Assembly: GCF_000275845.1 (NCBI RefSeq) | Contig: NW_006766956.1 | Location: forward strand, 31,094 to 48,790 | From: Dichomitus squalens LYAD-421 SS1 | Taxonomy: Eukaryota > Basidiomycota > Agaricomycetes > Polyporales > Polyporaceae | Direction of reading: 5' to 3' | DNA: 17,697 bases | In this document: in pieces, positions 6,293-17,697 of the stretch | Numbering within the stretch: position 1 is the first letter of the stretch | Layout: every line of letters starts with the position of its first letter | Made by a program: the position numbers and the translations under genes | Notes under the pieces: model-generated | What the model was told of the DNA's origin: nothing | What the model saw: only the letters and a program-made list of their open reading frames with translations | The model's database searches: none

Positions 6293-8497
6293 ATGATCGA
6301 GGGCGCACAGAGCGAAGTAGGGAAACATGATGAGAAAGAGCAAGTTCACGATGTCGTGATCGGCGTCCTCTTGGTAGAACCCGATGAACGATCGCCGATC
6401 GCGAAAGACGAAGAGAAACGGCTGGTGCGCAAGCTGGATCGCAGGATTATGCCTATGTTGTGCATCTTGTATCTCCTCTCTGGTGCGTTGTCTATCCTCG
6501 TGTCTTGTAGCTGACATTCATGCATCTGACCCCGCTACCGTAGCTCTTGACAGAGCCAACCTAGGAAACGCGCGCCTGCAAGGTCTTCCGCGAGACGTCC
6601 TACACGGAGATCCGACAGGCGCTCTATTCGACTGGGCAAACTCGGCGTTTTACTTTTCATACGTACGCACCCTCCTCTCACCGTCGTGCCCTTCGTGAAC
6701 ACCTTATCGGCGAAGGCAGGTTTTCTTCCTGGTTCCCGTACTCATCCTCTCGAAGTTATGCCCTCCCCGCATGTGGCTGGGGTGTATGATGATTGGATTA
6801 GGACTATCATCAACGCTGATGGTGCGCTGCATCCGCATCCTGCGATCTCTGCTCTCATTTGACTAGTCATGCAGGCCTCTGCATTCAACTTTCCGGGACT
6901 TATTGTCGCTCGCCTAGCCCTAGGATTCTTCGAAGCAGGCTTTAGCCCCAGTTTCCCTGTCTACTTGTGTGCGCATCTTACGCCCTCTGCGACAAACCTA
7001 AGCCTGTCCCTGCTTATATGTCGCGCTCTAGCTCTTTTCTATACCAGGGAAGAATTCGGGTTCCGTACGGCATCCTGGTTCATGTTCTCAGCAGTTGCTG
7101 GAGCGTTCGGCGGGTTGATCGCCTTCGGGATCCAGCACATCCACGCGGCGATCGCCAGCTGGAGGCTGCTGTTCATTGTCGAGGGCGTCCCGTCGATTTT
7201 GCTGGGAATACTGGCGTTCAAAATTTTGCCTGACAGGCCGGAGGAAACTTCGCTGCTGACCGAACGGGAGCGTGAGATCGCCGTGGATCGTATGAACAGG
7301 GGTGGGAGTGCTGATGTTGGAAGAGTCCTTCAGAAGAGTATGTGCTCAGATCGACTTCTTGACGCACTATTGATGTTCCTCCTGATGACCTTCCCGCGAA
7401 CAGGACACATAGCGATCGCCTTCCGCGACTGGAAGGTGCGCTGCGACGTCTTCGACTGTAGTTGCACCATCCTTGCTAAGTTGTTCGTTTAGTTGTACGC
7501 GGGTGGCGTGACGTACTTTGCAGCAAATTGCGCCTTGTCCAGCATTCAAGGATTCTTGCCAACCATCATTGCAAGCTTCGGCTTCAGTGAGCAGAGTCGT
7601 CCCTTGGCGTGCGTTCTTAGTACGCTGACGCATTCATATAGCCGACGCCGTCGCGCAGATACTGACCGTTCCCCCGTACATGGTAGCTGCCTTGGTTCTT
7701 TGCGTCACCACCTACGCCTCGGATCGGCTGCAACGTCGCGGGGTGTTCCTTGCAGGCACAAACGCCGTGGCAGGGATTGGATACATGTTCGCAATACGTT
7801 GCCTTCTTTGGGATCTGAATTGACCATCCGATGCTTCTTCTTGCTCTGCAGTCTACTCTTGGTCTTTCCATCAAATGTCGGCGCGCGGTACTTCGCCACG
7901 TTCTGCACCGTAGCCGGGACGTACACGAACATCGGACTCATTCTTACATGGTGTACGTTTCCACCTCACGGTGTCCACGTGGGCACCACCTAACCATAAT
8001 GCCGCAGTCTCTCATAACCTCGGGTCGGAGACCAAGCAGGCAGCGGGCATACCTCTGTACATGTCCATCGGCCAATGCGGGAGCATACTGGGTTCACACT
8101 TGTTCCCATCTCCCGAGGCACCTCGCTATATGTCAGTGGTTATAGATCACATGCATCTACACCAATCACTGAACTCCGTGACGATGGCAGAAAAGGGTTT
8201 GCGGTTACTTGCGGTCTGCAATTCCTCTCCGTAGCTGTCGCCCTTGTACTTGCCGTGAGTCTCCCGAAGTGCTTTACGGACGCGCGCTGAACAATTGGAT
8301 GCTGCAGACGTACTACGTATGGGAGAATCGACGCCGAGACCAATTATACGGCAAGCCGGTTCCCGAGGCTGTGGTAGACGTCTCTGAACTGGCAGATGAG
8401 GTATGAACTGTGCTGGCCTGACCTTTCAGGCACACCGGATGCATCCTGACGAGGTGACCCTGTCGTGCAGGCACCCGACTTCCGCTACACCCCCTGA
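6293..8497 (+). CDS. MFS transporter, allantoate/nicotinate permease (ACS) family
   Basis: Thirteen exons: 6293-6482, 6544-6662, 6720-6821, 6875-6968, 7032-7337, 7404-7435, 7493-7586, 7642-7786, 7852-7952, 8008-8131, 8191-8254, 8308-8400 and 8471-8497. They encode 496 aa, the usual size of the fungal anion:cation symporter family (Dal5, Tna1, Seo1 and relatives), 12-helix plasma-membrane proteins that import organic anions such as allantoate, ureidosuccinate or nicotinate. A polar cytosolic N-terminus is followed by KLDRRIMPMLCILYLLS (first helix) and the family block ALDRANLGNARLQGLP. Then come ASAFNFPGLIVARLALGFFE, LFYTREEFGFRTASWFMFSA, LLFIVEGVPSILLGI, a central loop (LPDRPEETSLLTEREREIA), and C-terminal helices including SHNLGSETKQAAGIPLYM and FAVTCGLQFLSVAVALVLA. 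The tail YYVWENRRRDQLYG ... APDFRYTP is typical. All junctions are GT-AG with matching phases and 53-70 bp introns. The start at 6293 lies downstream of a TATA box. The substrate cannot be predicted from sequence. Confidence 0.93.
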
Positions 8498-8988
8498 GCT
8501 CGTCGCTAGCACGTTACGAGCCAAGAACTCACCAATAGCACTGACTGGTGGAAATTCGTCTATTACGGATGTCCTGTTCCGTAACTCAATTGTCTCGTCC
8601 CCTGAATTGCTCCTGCCTGTTTTCTGGTACTTTGAAATGGTGCCAATCTGGGTGGTGACAGTAAGGTCGGTGCTCGAGAGAAATCGCTGAATCCATCTCT
8701 TCGGCTTGCGAGTAGAGCACGAAGGATGTCTCTCGCGCTCGATGGAACATATCATGACGGACAAATCGTACGACTCAACCCTGCAGACGATTACATCGGA
8801 ACGGGGGTACAATGCAGGATATTAAAGTCATTATAAAGTTGCGAACAATGTATAGCACTCAGATATACACGCCTGCACCTGAAGAGCCGTGAACTTGAGA
8901 ACGAGATGCAAATGTTCTGGCGTACCTGACAGCAGCCACCACAACGCGACAGATACGAGATGAAGATACGGCATACGGAGGGTACGAA
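8498..8988. other. Convergent intergenic region, no gene seen
   Basis: The 3' ends of the MFS transporter (plus) and ISD11 (minus) face each other across these 491 bp, which should hold both 3' UTRs. AT-rich sequence at about 8818-8840 could include polyadenylation signals. Opposed open frames at 8403-8690 and 8426-8812 show no recognisable domain. Confidence 0.45.
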
Positions 8989-9337
8989 TCATGTATCTCC
9001 CCGCTCCCTCTCTGGCTTCTGCTCTTCAACCACTAACCGCCATCCGCCATATAGCTGGTTCACAATCGCACTACGCTTGAGCACCGCTAGCTCCTTCGCC
9101 TTCTCGCTGTAGAAAGCAGACAGCTTGGCAGGATCGGTCTCGTTCTACAGACAGGTGAGTTATCTCGTGGGTGAAGGTGAAGCGTTAAAGATGCCGGCAT
9201 ACCTGGATCTCTCGGAACGTGCTCTTCGTGCGGCGAACGAAGTAAGTCCTGAAGTTATACGAGCTGAAGGACTGCGAGGTCTTCAGCATAGAGTGGTAGA
9301 GATGCAATATTGATTGCTTTGTTGGAGCGGTAGCCAT
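8989..9337 (-). CDS. ISD11: ISD11 / LYRM4, mitochondrial Fe-S cluster assembly subunit
   Basis: Two exons on the minus strand, 9337-9203 and 9144-8989, separated by a 58-bp GT-AG phase-0 intron, encode 96 aa. ISD11 is a small LYR-family protein of the mitochondrial matrix that binds and stabilises the cysteine desulfurase Nfs1, together with acyl carrier protein, to supply sulfur for iron-sulfur clusters. The N-terminal helix carries the LYR-type motif as ILHLYHSMLKTSQ (LYH here instead of LYR/LYK). It is followed by the highly conserved FSSYNFRTYFVRRTKSTFRE, then NETDPAKLSAFYSEKAKELA and LKRSAIVNQLYGGWRLVVE. The start ATG at 9337 has a strong context (gccATGG) and fits the compact family length. 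The frame stays open upstream to about 9658, but those residues resemble nothing in the family. The gene is divergent from the downstream kinase gene and converges with the transporter. Confidence 0.94.
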
Positions 9338-10048
9338 GGCTGTAGTGGTGGTCGGGAGTCGAGCGACGTCGGCGCGGGCTCGCTCAGCAGCCGGCATGCC
9401 ATTGATCACGTCATCAATCGTGGATGGGAGCCGCGTCTTGGGCGTCAGCACGCTTTGACCATGGCCACTACATCCGATGACTCGACGAGGACTGCGAGGA
9501 CCACATTCAACGGCTCTCATCTGCAATCCGCGATATAGATCTTGCTCGATTGTGCCATGAATTGATTTACTTCGCAGCCTGACGCGTCCCAAAGGAACCC
9601 CGTACTTTGTGGATGGAGTCATGCATGAGGAGCTACAGGTCCCAGCACCGTCAGACACCGTCGCGCTTGGGCTAAGGCCTCGCCCATGTACGTCCTCGAG
9701 GCGAGCTGACAGGTACGCAACAGTGCCATCGACAAAGGTGCCACTTGCTCATCCTTTGTCCACACGTGTAGCTTTTCAAACTCCCTTTGAGAGAACTACT
9801 CGAGATCCGCCTCGTTGCTTTTGTCGCGACGACCGCTTTGCCGCTTTGCAGGAAAGATATGTGGCCCAGTGGTGATGCGATTCAGTGTCCTGCAGGTATA
9901 TATATTCTGTCTCCTGTCCTCATCATGACCCCATCTCTCTGCGACCTGTCTATCGTACTGTAAGTCTCAATCAGCGGCCCATGCACAAACTGCCCATTGA
10001 CCGCGACACTGAATAGGTCCTTCCCGTTAATACAAGATTGTTTGCCCC
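9338..10048. promoter_or_regulatory. Divergent intergenic region between ISD11 and the kinase
   Basis: These 711 bp should contain the promoters of both flanking genes. A TATA run TATATATAT (9897-9905) lies about 150 bp before the kinase ATG. On the minus strand, one frame over about 9640-9790 gives a peptide with a coding-like look (KLHVWTKDEQVAPLSMALL, then LASRTYMGEALAQARR), but a stop follows and I recognise no family. It may be a relic or chance. Other open frames here look like noise. Confidence 0.4.
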
Positions 10049-12345
10049 ATGTCGCGGAAGCCATCCTTCGTGAACCCCTTCGTGCGAGTCGCACGGAAGT
10101 CTGCAGCTTCTGCGTGGCCAACACCGGAGCGTCCACTAGACCTCGATTCGCCGCCTCGAGACCAGATCCACTCACCGCTGTACACTCCTGACCACCGTGG
10201 TCGAAGTGCGTCCCAAAATCAAGCCCCGGCCCCAGGTAGTTTTATGGACGTCGAACGCATGGAAGCGTCACGCGTCGATACCTATGGCATGCCAGCCACC
10301 CAAGCCTCTTCGCGAACGCCTCGGTTCTCAAACGTTGGTGTTCAGGTTGCCGCTGATGGAGAGTCTGGGGGTGTTGCGCCTACACGCAAAGGCTCGCTTC
10401 CTAGGATCAAGGAAGCGGGACGTATGTTCCTCTTTAGCAAGTTACTCGGTCGCTGGGCAAAAGGGAGACACGACTCCGTGTCTTCCGCAGAACCCCAACC
10501 AGCCCAACCTTCCCGACCGGTTTTGCGACCCCGGAGTCCTCAGCGTCCTACACAGCCTACAGGCGAAGACTTATCGTCCGAGGTGTTAGAATGGGGGAGA
10601 TACGTGATGGAAGCGGGTCAGTATGCACTCGCACCATTGCCTGCCCCCGCTCCCTCCACTCCACTCGCGAATAATGTCGTTCCGTTCCCGAAGATGGTGA
10701 GCACAGAGGCTGCATCAACGGAACGCGCCGATGTTCGTCGAGCCCCCATCCACTCCTCGCGGCCGCCGCTCCCCGGTCCGCCTCCTCCTCTTCAGAGCCC
10801 CTCATGCCCTCGGTCCCAAGCCCCTTCCTCCGCCTCTCCTCCCCCGTCGACGGCTCCATCTCCGTATGAGTCGTCAAAGCATATATCACGGTACTCGTCG
10901 CCCTCGAGTGTGTCATCTATCAATCCGGACGATGGTATCCCGGCACGGAAGATCGGCGTTTCCCCCCAGCAGCCCCAGTACCCCCGCACGAAAGAAGCGT
11001 ACTGGACCGTCGTCCAAACGAACAACATTCACGTGCCGTCCTTGCGGGAGACGAAGTGGCTCACGGCCGGGGTCCTCGGCTGTGGGGGGTTCGCTCTGGT
11101 GTATCACGTGTTCAACGTCGCGCTCCAGCGGCCGTGTGCGATGAAGGTCGTGCGCTTCGTGCGGGGCCTGCCGGAGTCGGCTTGCGCGGGGCTCATCAAC
11201 GAGCTCAAGGTACTTGCGCTCTTGGGCGAGGAGAGGGAGAACTGCTCGCCGTTCGTTCTGCAGCCGTTCATGGTTGACGGGCTTTGGGCGTGGCGATCGA
11301 CGAGGGGGAATCTGCATATCGTCACGGACGTTTGCGGCGGGGGATCGCTCACAGCCTACCGGTTCCGACTTTCATACCCGTCGCTGGTTCTGGTGATCGC
11401 GGAAATTGTACGTCGTCTCGCTGCATCGTCCGCTATGACCTCTCCACTTACCGCTCTATAGGTCCTTGGTCTGCACTGGCTCCATGAGCACGGCATCGTG
11501 CACCACGACGTGAAGCCAGGCAACGTGATGGTCAGCGCCAGTGGACATTGCGTACTGGGCGATTTTGGCGGAGCGCAATTCCTGGACCATCGGGGAAAGC
11601 TCTCGCGCAACAGCGACTCGTGCATGGTCATGACTACACAATTTGCGGCGCCGGAGATCCTCGTGAGGCTCGATGACGGTCAGGTCAAGGAGTACGATGA
11701 GGCGGTGGACTATTGGTCTCTCGGCGCGACAATCGTCTCGATGGTGTTGGAAGAGGTGAGTCGCGTTATGCGAGCTAGTGGGAGTGATGGGCTGACATTG
11801 TGGTGCTAGGACTACCTCCCCGGAGCGTCCGAGCCCGCGTTCATGGAGTTTCGTGTTGACAAGATCCAGACTCAATTACGGCGGCGGAATATGCCTGATG
11901 ATCTGGAAGATCTGGTGATGGATGTGAGTAACAAACTTGGCCTGCATACTCAGGGGCGCGCTTATGCCTTCATACGCAGTTGTTGCGCATGGATCCCGCT
12001 AGACGGTGCAGGTACCCCGCTATCATGCAGCAACCGATATTCTACCACACGTACGTGCTCACCTACGTTTCTACATACAGCATCGGCTTATATTTGCGAC
12101 ATAGGAATTGGCAGGATGTCGAGAATCAGGCGCAGGCTGCCATTCCGGCCCTCAGGGATATCGCCGCAAACGCGCACGGATGGGAGTACCCTACGCCGAA
12201 GATCCACAAGTCAAACGAGGCGACTGTAGACTTCCTCGCGGCGCTGCGTGAACAGCGCTTATCCCTTGCCGTCGACGACTCGTACGATGTGGATCGGCAC
12301 AACGCAAAAATGGCGAACTGCCTCTCCCTAGGTTATCCTTTCTGA
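10049..12345 (+). CDS. Serine/threonine protein kinase with long disordered N-terminus
   Basis: Five exons: 10049-11407, 11462-11755, 11810-11923, 11980-12050 and 12105-12345, encoding 692 aa; introns are 54-56 bp with consistent phases. Residues 1 to about 335 are rich in Pro, Ser and Arg and look disordered. The kinase domain follows. It has the glycine loop GVLGCGGFALV (341-351), the ATP-binding lysine in CAMK (K366), the helix-C glutamate E385 (NELKVL), the catalytic loop VHHDVKPGN (466-474) with catalytic D469, DFG at 487-489, AAPE at 515-518 and YDEAVDYWSLG (532-541). All core catalytic residues are present, so activity is expected. The HRD arginine is His (H467-H468-D469), which suggests activation not relying on classical activation-loop phosphorylation. 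A C-terminal tail of about 80 residues begins near NWQDVENQAQAA. The architecture is loosely AGC-like, but I cannot name an orthologue; substrate and pathway are unknown. A TATA run lies 150 bp upstream. Confidence 0.85.
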
Positions 12346-12847
12346 TCCCTCTGATCCCCCCCTCTCGCACTTCATCGCCATCTTCGTATCGCTTTCGTCG
12401 TCCTCCTGTTGTATCGCTAACATGTTGTTGCCATTCTTCCTGCTTCACCGAACGCATGGAACTCTAGCTTACTGTATCGCCCATCATACATAACGTCCGT
12501 TGTCGCTCTTCTTCCCCCGTTGTTTGTACTTGTGAAATGTTGTGTATCCCTATGTCATCCAACCGAGAGTCTTAGATTGGTTGATCGCAGTGACCGTACG
12601 CGTGCGTTCGCGATATTGCGCCAACTAATGAGCGTCTAACCGTGATGTCACTTGCGCTCGTGCTTGCGCGTGGTTGTCGTTCTGCTCTCTTCTGCCCTCG
12701 CTCATCCCAGGCTGCACTCTCATTCGGTGTACCCATCTCTGTAAGATGAAGCCGACGTGCGAACAGAGCTCGCGATCGCTCAACCTGGGTTGATAGCGCA
12801 ACTTTTCTGCTGCCCTCGGACACCATCAAAGTGGACACTCGGACCGC
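12346..12847. other. Intergenic region between kinase and exopolyphosphatase
   Basis: These 502 bp separate two genes on the same strand and should hold the kinase 3' UTR and the exopolyphosphatase promoter. The first 200 bp are strongly pyrimidine-rich (TC runs), as often seen near fungal transcript ends and starts. No gene or clear TATA box was found; open frames on the minus strand are unconvincing. Confidence 0.4.
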
Positions 12848-14226
12848 ATGCCAATGACACTCTCAACGTTCCTCAAGGAGAGAAATGCGTCCTATCTGGA
12901 TGCCGTGAAGAGTGGAAAGGCTAAAGATTGGACTGTTGTTGTAGGGAACGAGGCTGGCGGTAGGTGAGATTCCGCTCAGCGGGGAACCGCAGACTGACAT
13001 CCGCTCAATCAGATCTAGACTCCATCGCGAGCGCGATTGCCTTCGCCTGGTATGCATCGAAGGTGCAAGGTGCCCCCGCGGTGTCTTTGACACAGACCCC
13101 TCGTTCCGACCTGCATCTCCGCGCCGAGAACCTGCACGCGTTTGGGCTTGCGCAGCTCAGCCCCGACACCGATATCCTCTGTATCGACGACGTCCCCTAC
13201 GATTCATCTGGCCCCTTCCCGTCGGCGAACTTCGCGCTGGTTGACCACAACCGTTTGAATTCCCGCTTTACGCGGGGAAACCCTGACGCACGCGTAGTCG
13301 CCGTCGTGGACCACCACCAGGATGAAGGACTCTACCGCGAAACCGCAGACCCGCGGCTCATCGTCGTCCCCACCGGCAGTTGCGCCTCCCTTGTCACGCA
13401 GCTGTTCGACCAGCAGGCCGCGGCAGACGACATCCCGCCGGAATTGGCGACGCTCCTCCTTTGCAGCATACTCATTGATACTGGCGGACTTAGACCGGGT
13501 GGGAAGGCAGAAGCTGCCGATCACCGCGCAGCGAGTCTGCTCATCCCGCGAGCGCAGGCGGCGGTGTTCAACCAACAGGCTTTGGTAGCATCGCCATTGG
13601 AGGGTTCAGAACGAGACGCCCAAGCGCAGTCCGGCGTACAAATCAACGAGGCCGCTCCTCACGAGACCCCAGGACTCAAAGAGCTGCATACTACCCTACA
13701 GGAGAAGAAGGCGTCTGTCGCGCATCTGCGCACCCACGACCTTCTGCGACGCGACTACAAAGAGTACTCGATGAGCCCGGCAGGCGCGCCGTCGACCGAG
13801 ATCCAGGTCGGGCTTTCGTCTGTCCCGATCGGCTTCGCGGAGTGGCTGCCGCGCCACGGAGACGACTTCTTTAGGGAGACGGAGCGGTACATGGCGGAGC
13901 GCGGGCTCAAGGTTCTCGGTATCCTCACTTCGTTCCGCGACGAGGAACACCCGGGGAAGGACGGTAGAGGGAAGCATCGGCGAGAGCAAATGTATGTCGT
14001 GCGAGGGGACAAGGCGCTTGCTGATGCACTGTTCGATGCGCTGGCGGAGAGTGAGGAGCTGAAGCTGAAGCGGGTCAAATTCCCCGAGTACGGCGTGCAC
14101 AACGGGTTCAGAGACGAGTTCCGCTCCCGGGTGTGGCAACAGAAGAATGTGGATGCGACACGCAAGGCGACGGCACCACTCGTCAAGAGCATCATCGAAG
14201 GGAGGAACAGGGGCGCCAGCCTCTAG
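12848..14226 (+). CDS. PPX1: Exopolyphosphatase, PPX1 type (DHH phosphoesterase family)
   Basis: Two exons, 12848-12959 and 13013-14226, joined by a 53-bp intron, encode 441 aa (yeast Ppx1 is about 397). Ppx1 releases phosphate from the ends of inorganic polyphosphate in a metal-dependent reaction. The metal-site motifs appear in order: GNEAGDLDS (33-41, restored across the splice), CIDDVP (94-99), ALVDHN (112-117), the signature VDHHQDEG (136-143, D137-H138-H139), PTGSCAS (157-163) and ILIDTGG (190-196). The C-terminal half (about 255-430) corresponds to the DHHA2 domain, with YSMSPAGAPSTEIQVGLSSV, EWLPRHGDDFF and LKVLGILTSF. The extra length lies mainly in an insertion at about 208-230 (rich in Glu, Ala and Gln). 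Two ATGs, codons 1 and 3, are possible starts. It lies 502 bp downstream of the kinase on the same strand. The related cytosolic pyrophosphatase family is excluded by the overall layout. Confidence 0.93.
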
Positions 14227-15264
14227 TTCTCATCAGTACATACCGGTACGTGCTACCTTTATGTCATTCTCATGATCCTTCCTGATCACCCCTGACTTCA
14301 GTGAGAGTCCCGAGCGGTAGCGATTGGTTCTGTGCTTGATATGTCTGTTACTCACCAAGGATACCATCGATGTTTTTTCTCGCTGCTCTGTTGCCATCGC
14401 TTGCAGCCTTCATTGTTTCCCAGGGCATGGGAGTCATTTGCACGCGCTTGTTTAGAGCGCTGGTTATCTGAGAGTGGGAAACTGGCCCAGTGAAACGTTC
14501 CCAAGCTTCGTACGGGCGCATCATACTGCGGTTACCTTATCGTAGGAACCACGCTCTTCGACAATAGTGGATGCACTGAGGGTACGTGTAGCTCGAAATC
14601 ATTTCAATTATCCGGGTCGCTTTTATGAGTGGGAAGTGATGATCGCGGATGACACACGACGCGGAAGTACAGCTCTTCAAACGGATATGAGACTTGAGAC
14701 AACCTGTCTAGGTAACCAAAGGGGTATCATTGGAAGCTGGGAAATTGGACTATGGAACGCGATGCACGTTTGGGCGGCTCACGGCAGCGGTGCCGCCGCC
14801 ACGAAGGTTGCGATGCCGGTCACAGCCCTCAGCCAAATTAAGGTATACACTAACTATTGTGACTGTGACGCTGCCAGTGCCACATCATCCCTGCCCTCGT
14901 TTTCAAGCCAGGTTTTGGACGCCGTCATGAGGCTCAGTGCCCGCAGTGCACCGGAAGCAGGGTTGTGTTCTGCGGACGTGCCAAGACTTACACACGCATC
15001 TTTCGGCGATCTTGCCAATCCGATGTGCCAATAACACTCGCTCAGTTACTCGGAGACGACTTGGTACGTAGGCTTCCCAGAATCACTCCCTCGTTAACGA
15101 TGGACGTGTCTGTGACCCTTGCCTCTGATAGTGTCCTCGACACCCGCTAATGCTATCGGTCCTTGGAGCTGTTTACTCTAGACTGCAATTGGAAAACTTG
15201 TACGAATCGTCCGCTTGTAAGCCACTTCCTCGCAAGACCGATAACGATACCAAATATATCAATT

Positions 15265-15281
15265 CCGTTTGTCACAAACGG
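15265..15281. repeat. Short perfect inverted repeat
   Basis: CCGTTTG-TCA-CAAACGG forms a 7-bp stem with a 3-nt loop. It lies in the gene-poor stretch about 700 bp upstream of the peroxidase start. Function is unknown; a binding site or a chance hairpin are both possible. Confidence 0.4.
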
Positions 15282-15829
15282 CTCAGTGACGGAATGTGGC
15301 GGATATAGGTTGTAGAGACTCCATGTGAGTGATGCCTCGGTATACTGTTATTTTGCTCCGACGATCACTTTACTCAACTATACACTATTCAGTCAACACT
15401 CTTACGCCTAGATGGCGAGAACAGGATACTGGCTGCTCTCACGGCCGCAAGGCTATGTATTAATTGCTATGATGATGACAGCGAAGACCTGATGGATGTT
15501 CATTGTTGCCTTCACACAACGCAGCACGTTTCGTAGCAGCCGAGACCTGACTCGGAACGTGCTCCCCACTGCTCACACGATTGTGAAGGACCGCCGGGCG
15601 GACGAAGGTGGGTCGCTGCCGTTCGTGCCTGTCGCCGCGTCTCTGTTTCATCACCCCAGTTTCTGTTGTCGCTTGATTGCTGGTAAGTGGATTCCTTGAT
15701 CGTTATTGGCTGAGCTGTCAGATCTCCTCCCCTGCTGAACCAACTCCTCCGTCTACAGCCGGGCTGCGCAGTATTTCAGCAGAGACCACTCGCAGTATGC
15801 AGAGATAAGCGAGGCGTCTTGCAACAGGG

Positions 15830-15837
15830 TATAAAAG
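15830..15837 (+). promoter_or_regulatory. TATA box of the peroxidase gene
   Basis: TATAAAAG lies 149 bp before the peroxidase ATG, with an inverted CCAAT box (ATTGG) 125 bp further upstream at 15705-15709. Both elements are usual in strongly induced peroxidase promoters of white-rot fungi. Between the TATA box and the ATG is a CT-rich leader (15880-15960). Confidence 0.65.
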
Positions 15838-15978
15838 CCATGACCCTCTGCACGTCTCAGGCCTCCTCACCAATTGCTTTCCCTTTCTCCTTCCTCTTGC
15901 GTTCCTGGCGGCGTCGTTTTGAGTCCTTGTTCTCCCTGCATCTTTCGTTCATTCTTGACCATAAACGCCGCGTTTATC

Positions 15979-17201
<1,223 letters not shown>

Positions 17202-17369
17202 ACTCGGGTCGACGTTCGGCGACGACCCCGTAGGCGAGCGGCGAGGAGCCGAAAGGGGGAAAGCGAGGGAAAGAGGGATAAACGCAACAAGAAACTCGAC
17301 GGGGCAGAGCGGAGGCCGGCACGAAGGCACAAGACCTACGAAGCTAGTCTTCACGCAGATAGCGACAGA

Positions 17370-17451
17370 CTAGTCCCAATGACCAAGTTATACATTAGCA
17401 ATCGAAGAGAGATACAACACTATGGTCACTCACCTAGTCCCAATGACCAAG
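17370..17451. repeat. Two copies of an 18-bp direct repeat in the LTR-like region
   Basis: CTAGTCCCAATGACCAAG occurs at 17370-17387 and again at 17434-17451, 64 bp apart. The second copy also pairs with GGGACTAGG at 17463-17471 (reverse complement of CCTAGTCCC at 17433-17441), forming a possible hairpin just downstream of the putative minus-strand TATA box. Such repeats are common in LTR regulatory or R regions. Confidence 0.75.
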
Positions 17452-17487
17452 AGGTCGAGATGGGGACTAGGGAGCGCCTAGGGGGGT

Positions 17488-17496
17488 CCTTATATA
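17488..17496 (-). promoter_or_regulatory. Putative LTR promoter TATA box (minus strand)
   Basis: Read on the minus strand the sequence is TATATAAGG, followed about 15-60 bp downstream by the hairpin and direct-repeat region. It sets the likely transcription direction of the LTR-like element as leftward, antisense to the peroxidase gene. Confidence 0.45.
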
Positions 17497-17697
17497 CTAG
17501 AGGGGCTGCTTAGCAACCAAGGACAAGGCGCGAGAGCGAGGCAGTGAAGATGACAAAGGGGGAACAAAGGGCGAGAAAGAAAAGGCAAGGGCATGGCGAT
17601 CACGGGAACGTAGCATGCGGCTGTGGGAACGTATCTACAGTGTCCAAACTGGGATGAGCTAGGAAAGGAAACGGTCCGGAAATGGAAGGTGGGCGTC

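Larger units (their letters stand above)
14227..15978. other. 1.75-kb gene-poor stretch upstream of the peroxidase
   Basis: No gene can be supported here. The longest frame (14567-15034 plus, 155 codons) has no recognisable domain. A second frame from about 14878 to 15060 gives a cysteine-rich peptide (HEAQCPQCTGSRVVFCGRA) ending at a possible donor (gtacgtag), which might be a relic exon, but no consistent gene model follows. A short perfect inverted repeat lies at 15265-15281. The last 280 bp form the peroxidase promoter, with an inverted CCAAT box (ATTGG, 15705-15709) and a TATA box. The sequence is less GC-rich than the neighbouring genes, consistent with non-coding or decayed DNA. Confidence 0.45.

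Noticed and set aside
9338..9658. In-frame upstream extension of ISD11 to 9658
   Set aside because: ISD11 proteins are about 90-100 aa, the ATG at 9337 has a strong context, and the upstream residues match nothing in the family.
14567..15034. 155-codon plus-strand open frame
   Set aside because: No domain, no coding-like third-position bias, and no splice-supported continuation.
15496..15699. Open frames upstream of the peroxidase promoter, both strands
   Set aside because: Short, mutually overlapping and without any family signature.

Overview
The window looks like a chromosome segment of a wood-rotting basidiomycete, probably a white-rot polypore. The evidence is the dense GT-AG introns of about 50-66 bp, very small exons, GC-rich coding sequence, and above all a secreted class II (manganese-type) heme peroxidase gene, a family restricted to ligninolytic Agaricomycetes. 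All gene models below were built by hand from splice junctions and recalled family patterns. No database search was run.

Layout, left to right. (1) 343-1695 minus: a four-exon Nudix hydrolase of the DUF4743/thiamine-pyrophosphokinase-related type. (2) 2171-2642 plus: a frame-broken remnant resembling an F-box/LRR protein of the kind expanded in polypores. (3) 3394-4274: an 881-bp non-autonomous DNA element with perfect 25-bp terminal inverted repeats and TA target duplications (Tc1/mariner-like), holding a second, nested inverted repeat and paired CACGTG sites. (4) 4313-4408 plus: an intron-containing tRNA-Lys(CUU), 36 bp beyond the element. (5) 4750-5807 plus: an eight-exon homologue of the yeast SPOUT arginine methyltransferase Sfm1. 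(6) 6293-8497 plus: a 13-exon MFS transporter of the allantoate/nicotinate permease (Dal5/TNA1, ACS) family. (7) 8989-9337 minus: the iron-sulfur cluster accessory protein ISD11 (LYRM4). (8) 10049-12345 plus: a protein kinase with a long disordered N-terminus. (9) 12848-14226 plus: a PPX1-type exopolyphosphatase (DHH family). (10) 14227-15978: 1.75 kb with no supportable gene. (11) 15979-17201 plus: a short manganese peroxidase gene that breaks off inside its last visible exon, where LTR-like DNA begins and runs to the window end.

Most genes are conserved housekeeping functions (protein methylation, Fe-S assembly, polyphosphate turnover, nucleotide hydrolysis, uptake) and show no sign of acting as one system. 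ISD11 and the kinase are divergent and share a 711-bp intergenic region. The MFS gene and ISD11 converge. The accessory material consists of the TA-flanked element beside the tRNA and the peroxidase gene apparently interrupted by an LTR retroelement. I do not see a convincing undescribed system; the most notable observations are these two mobile-element events.
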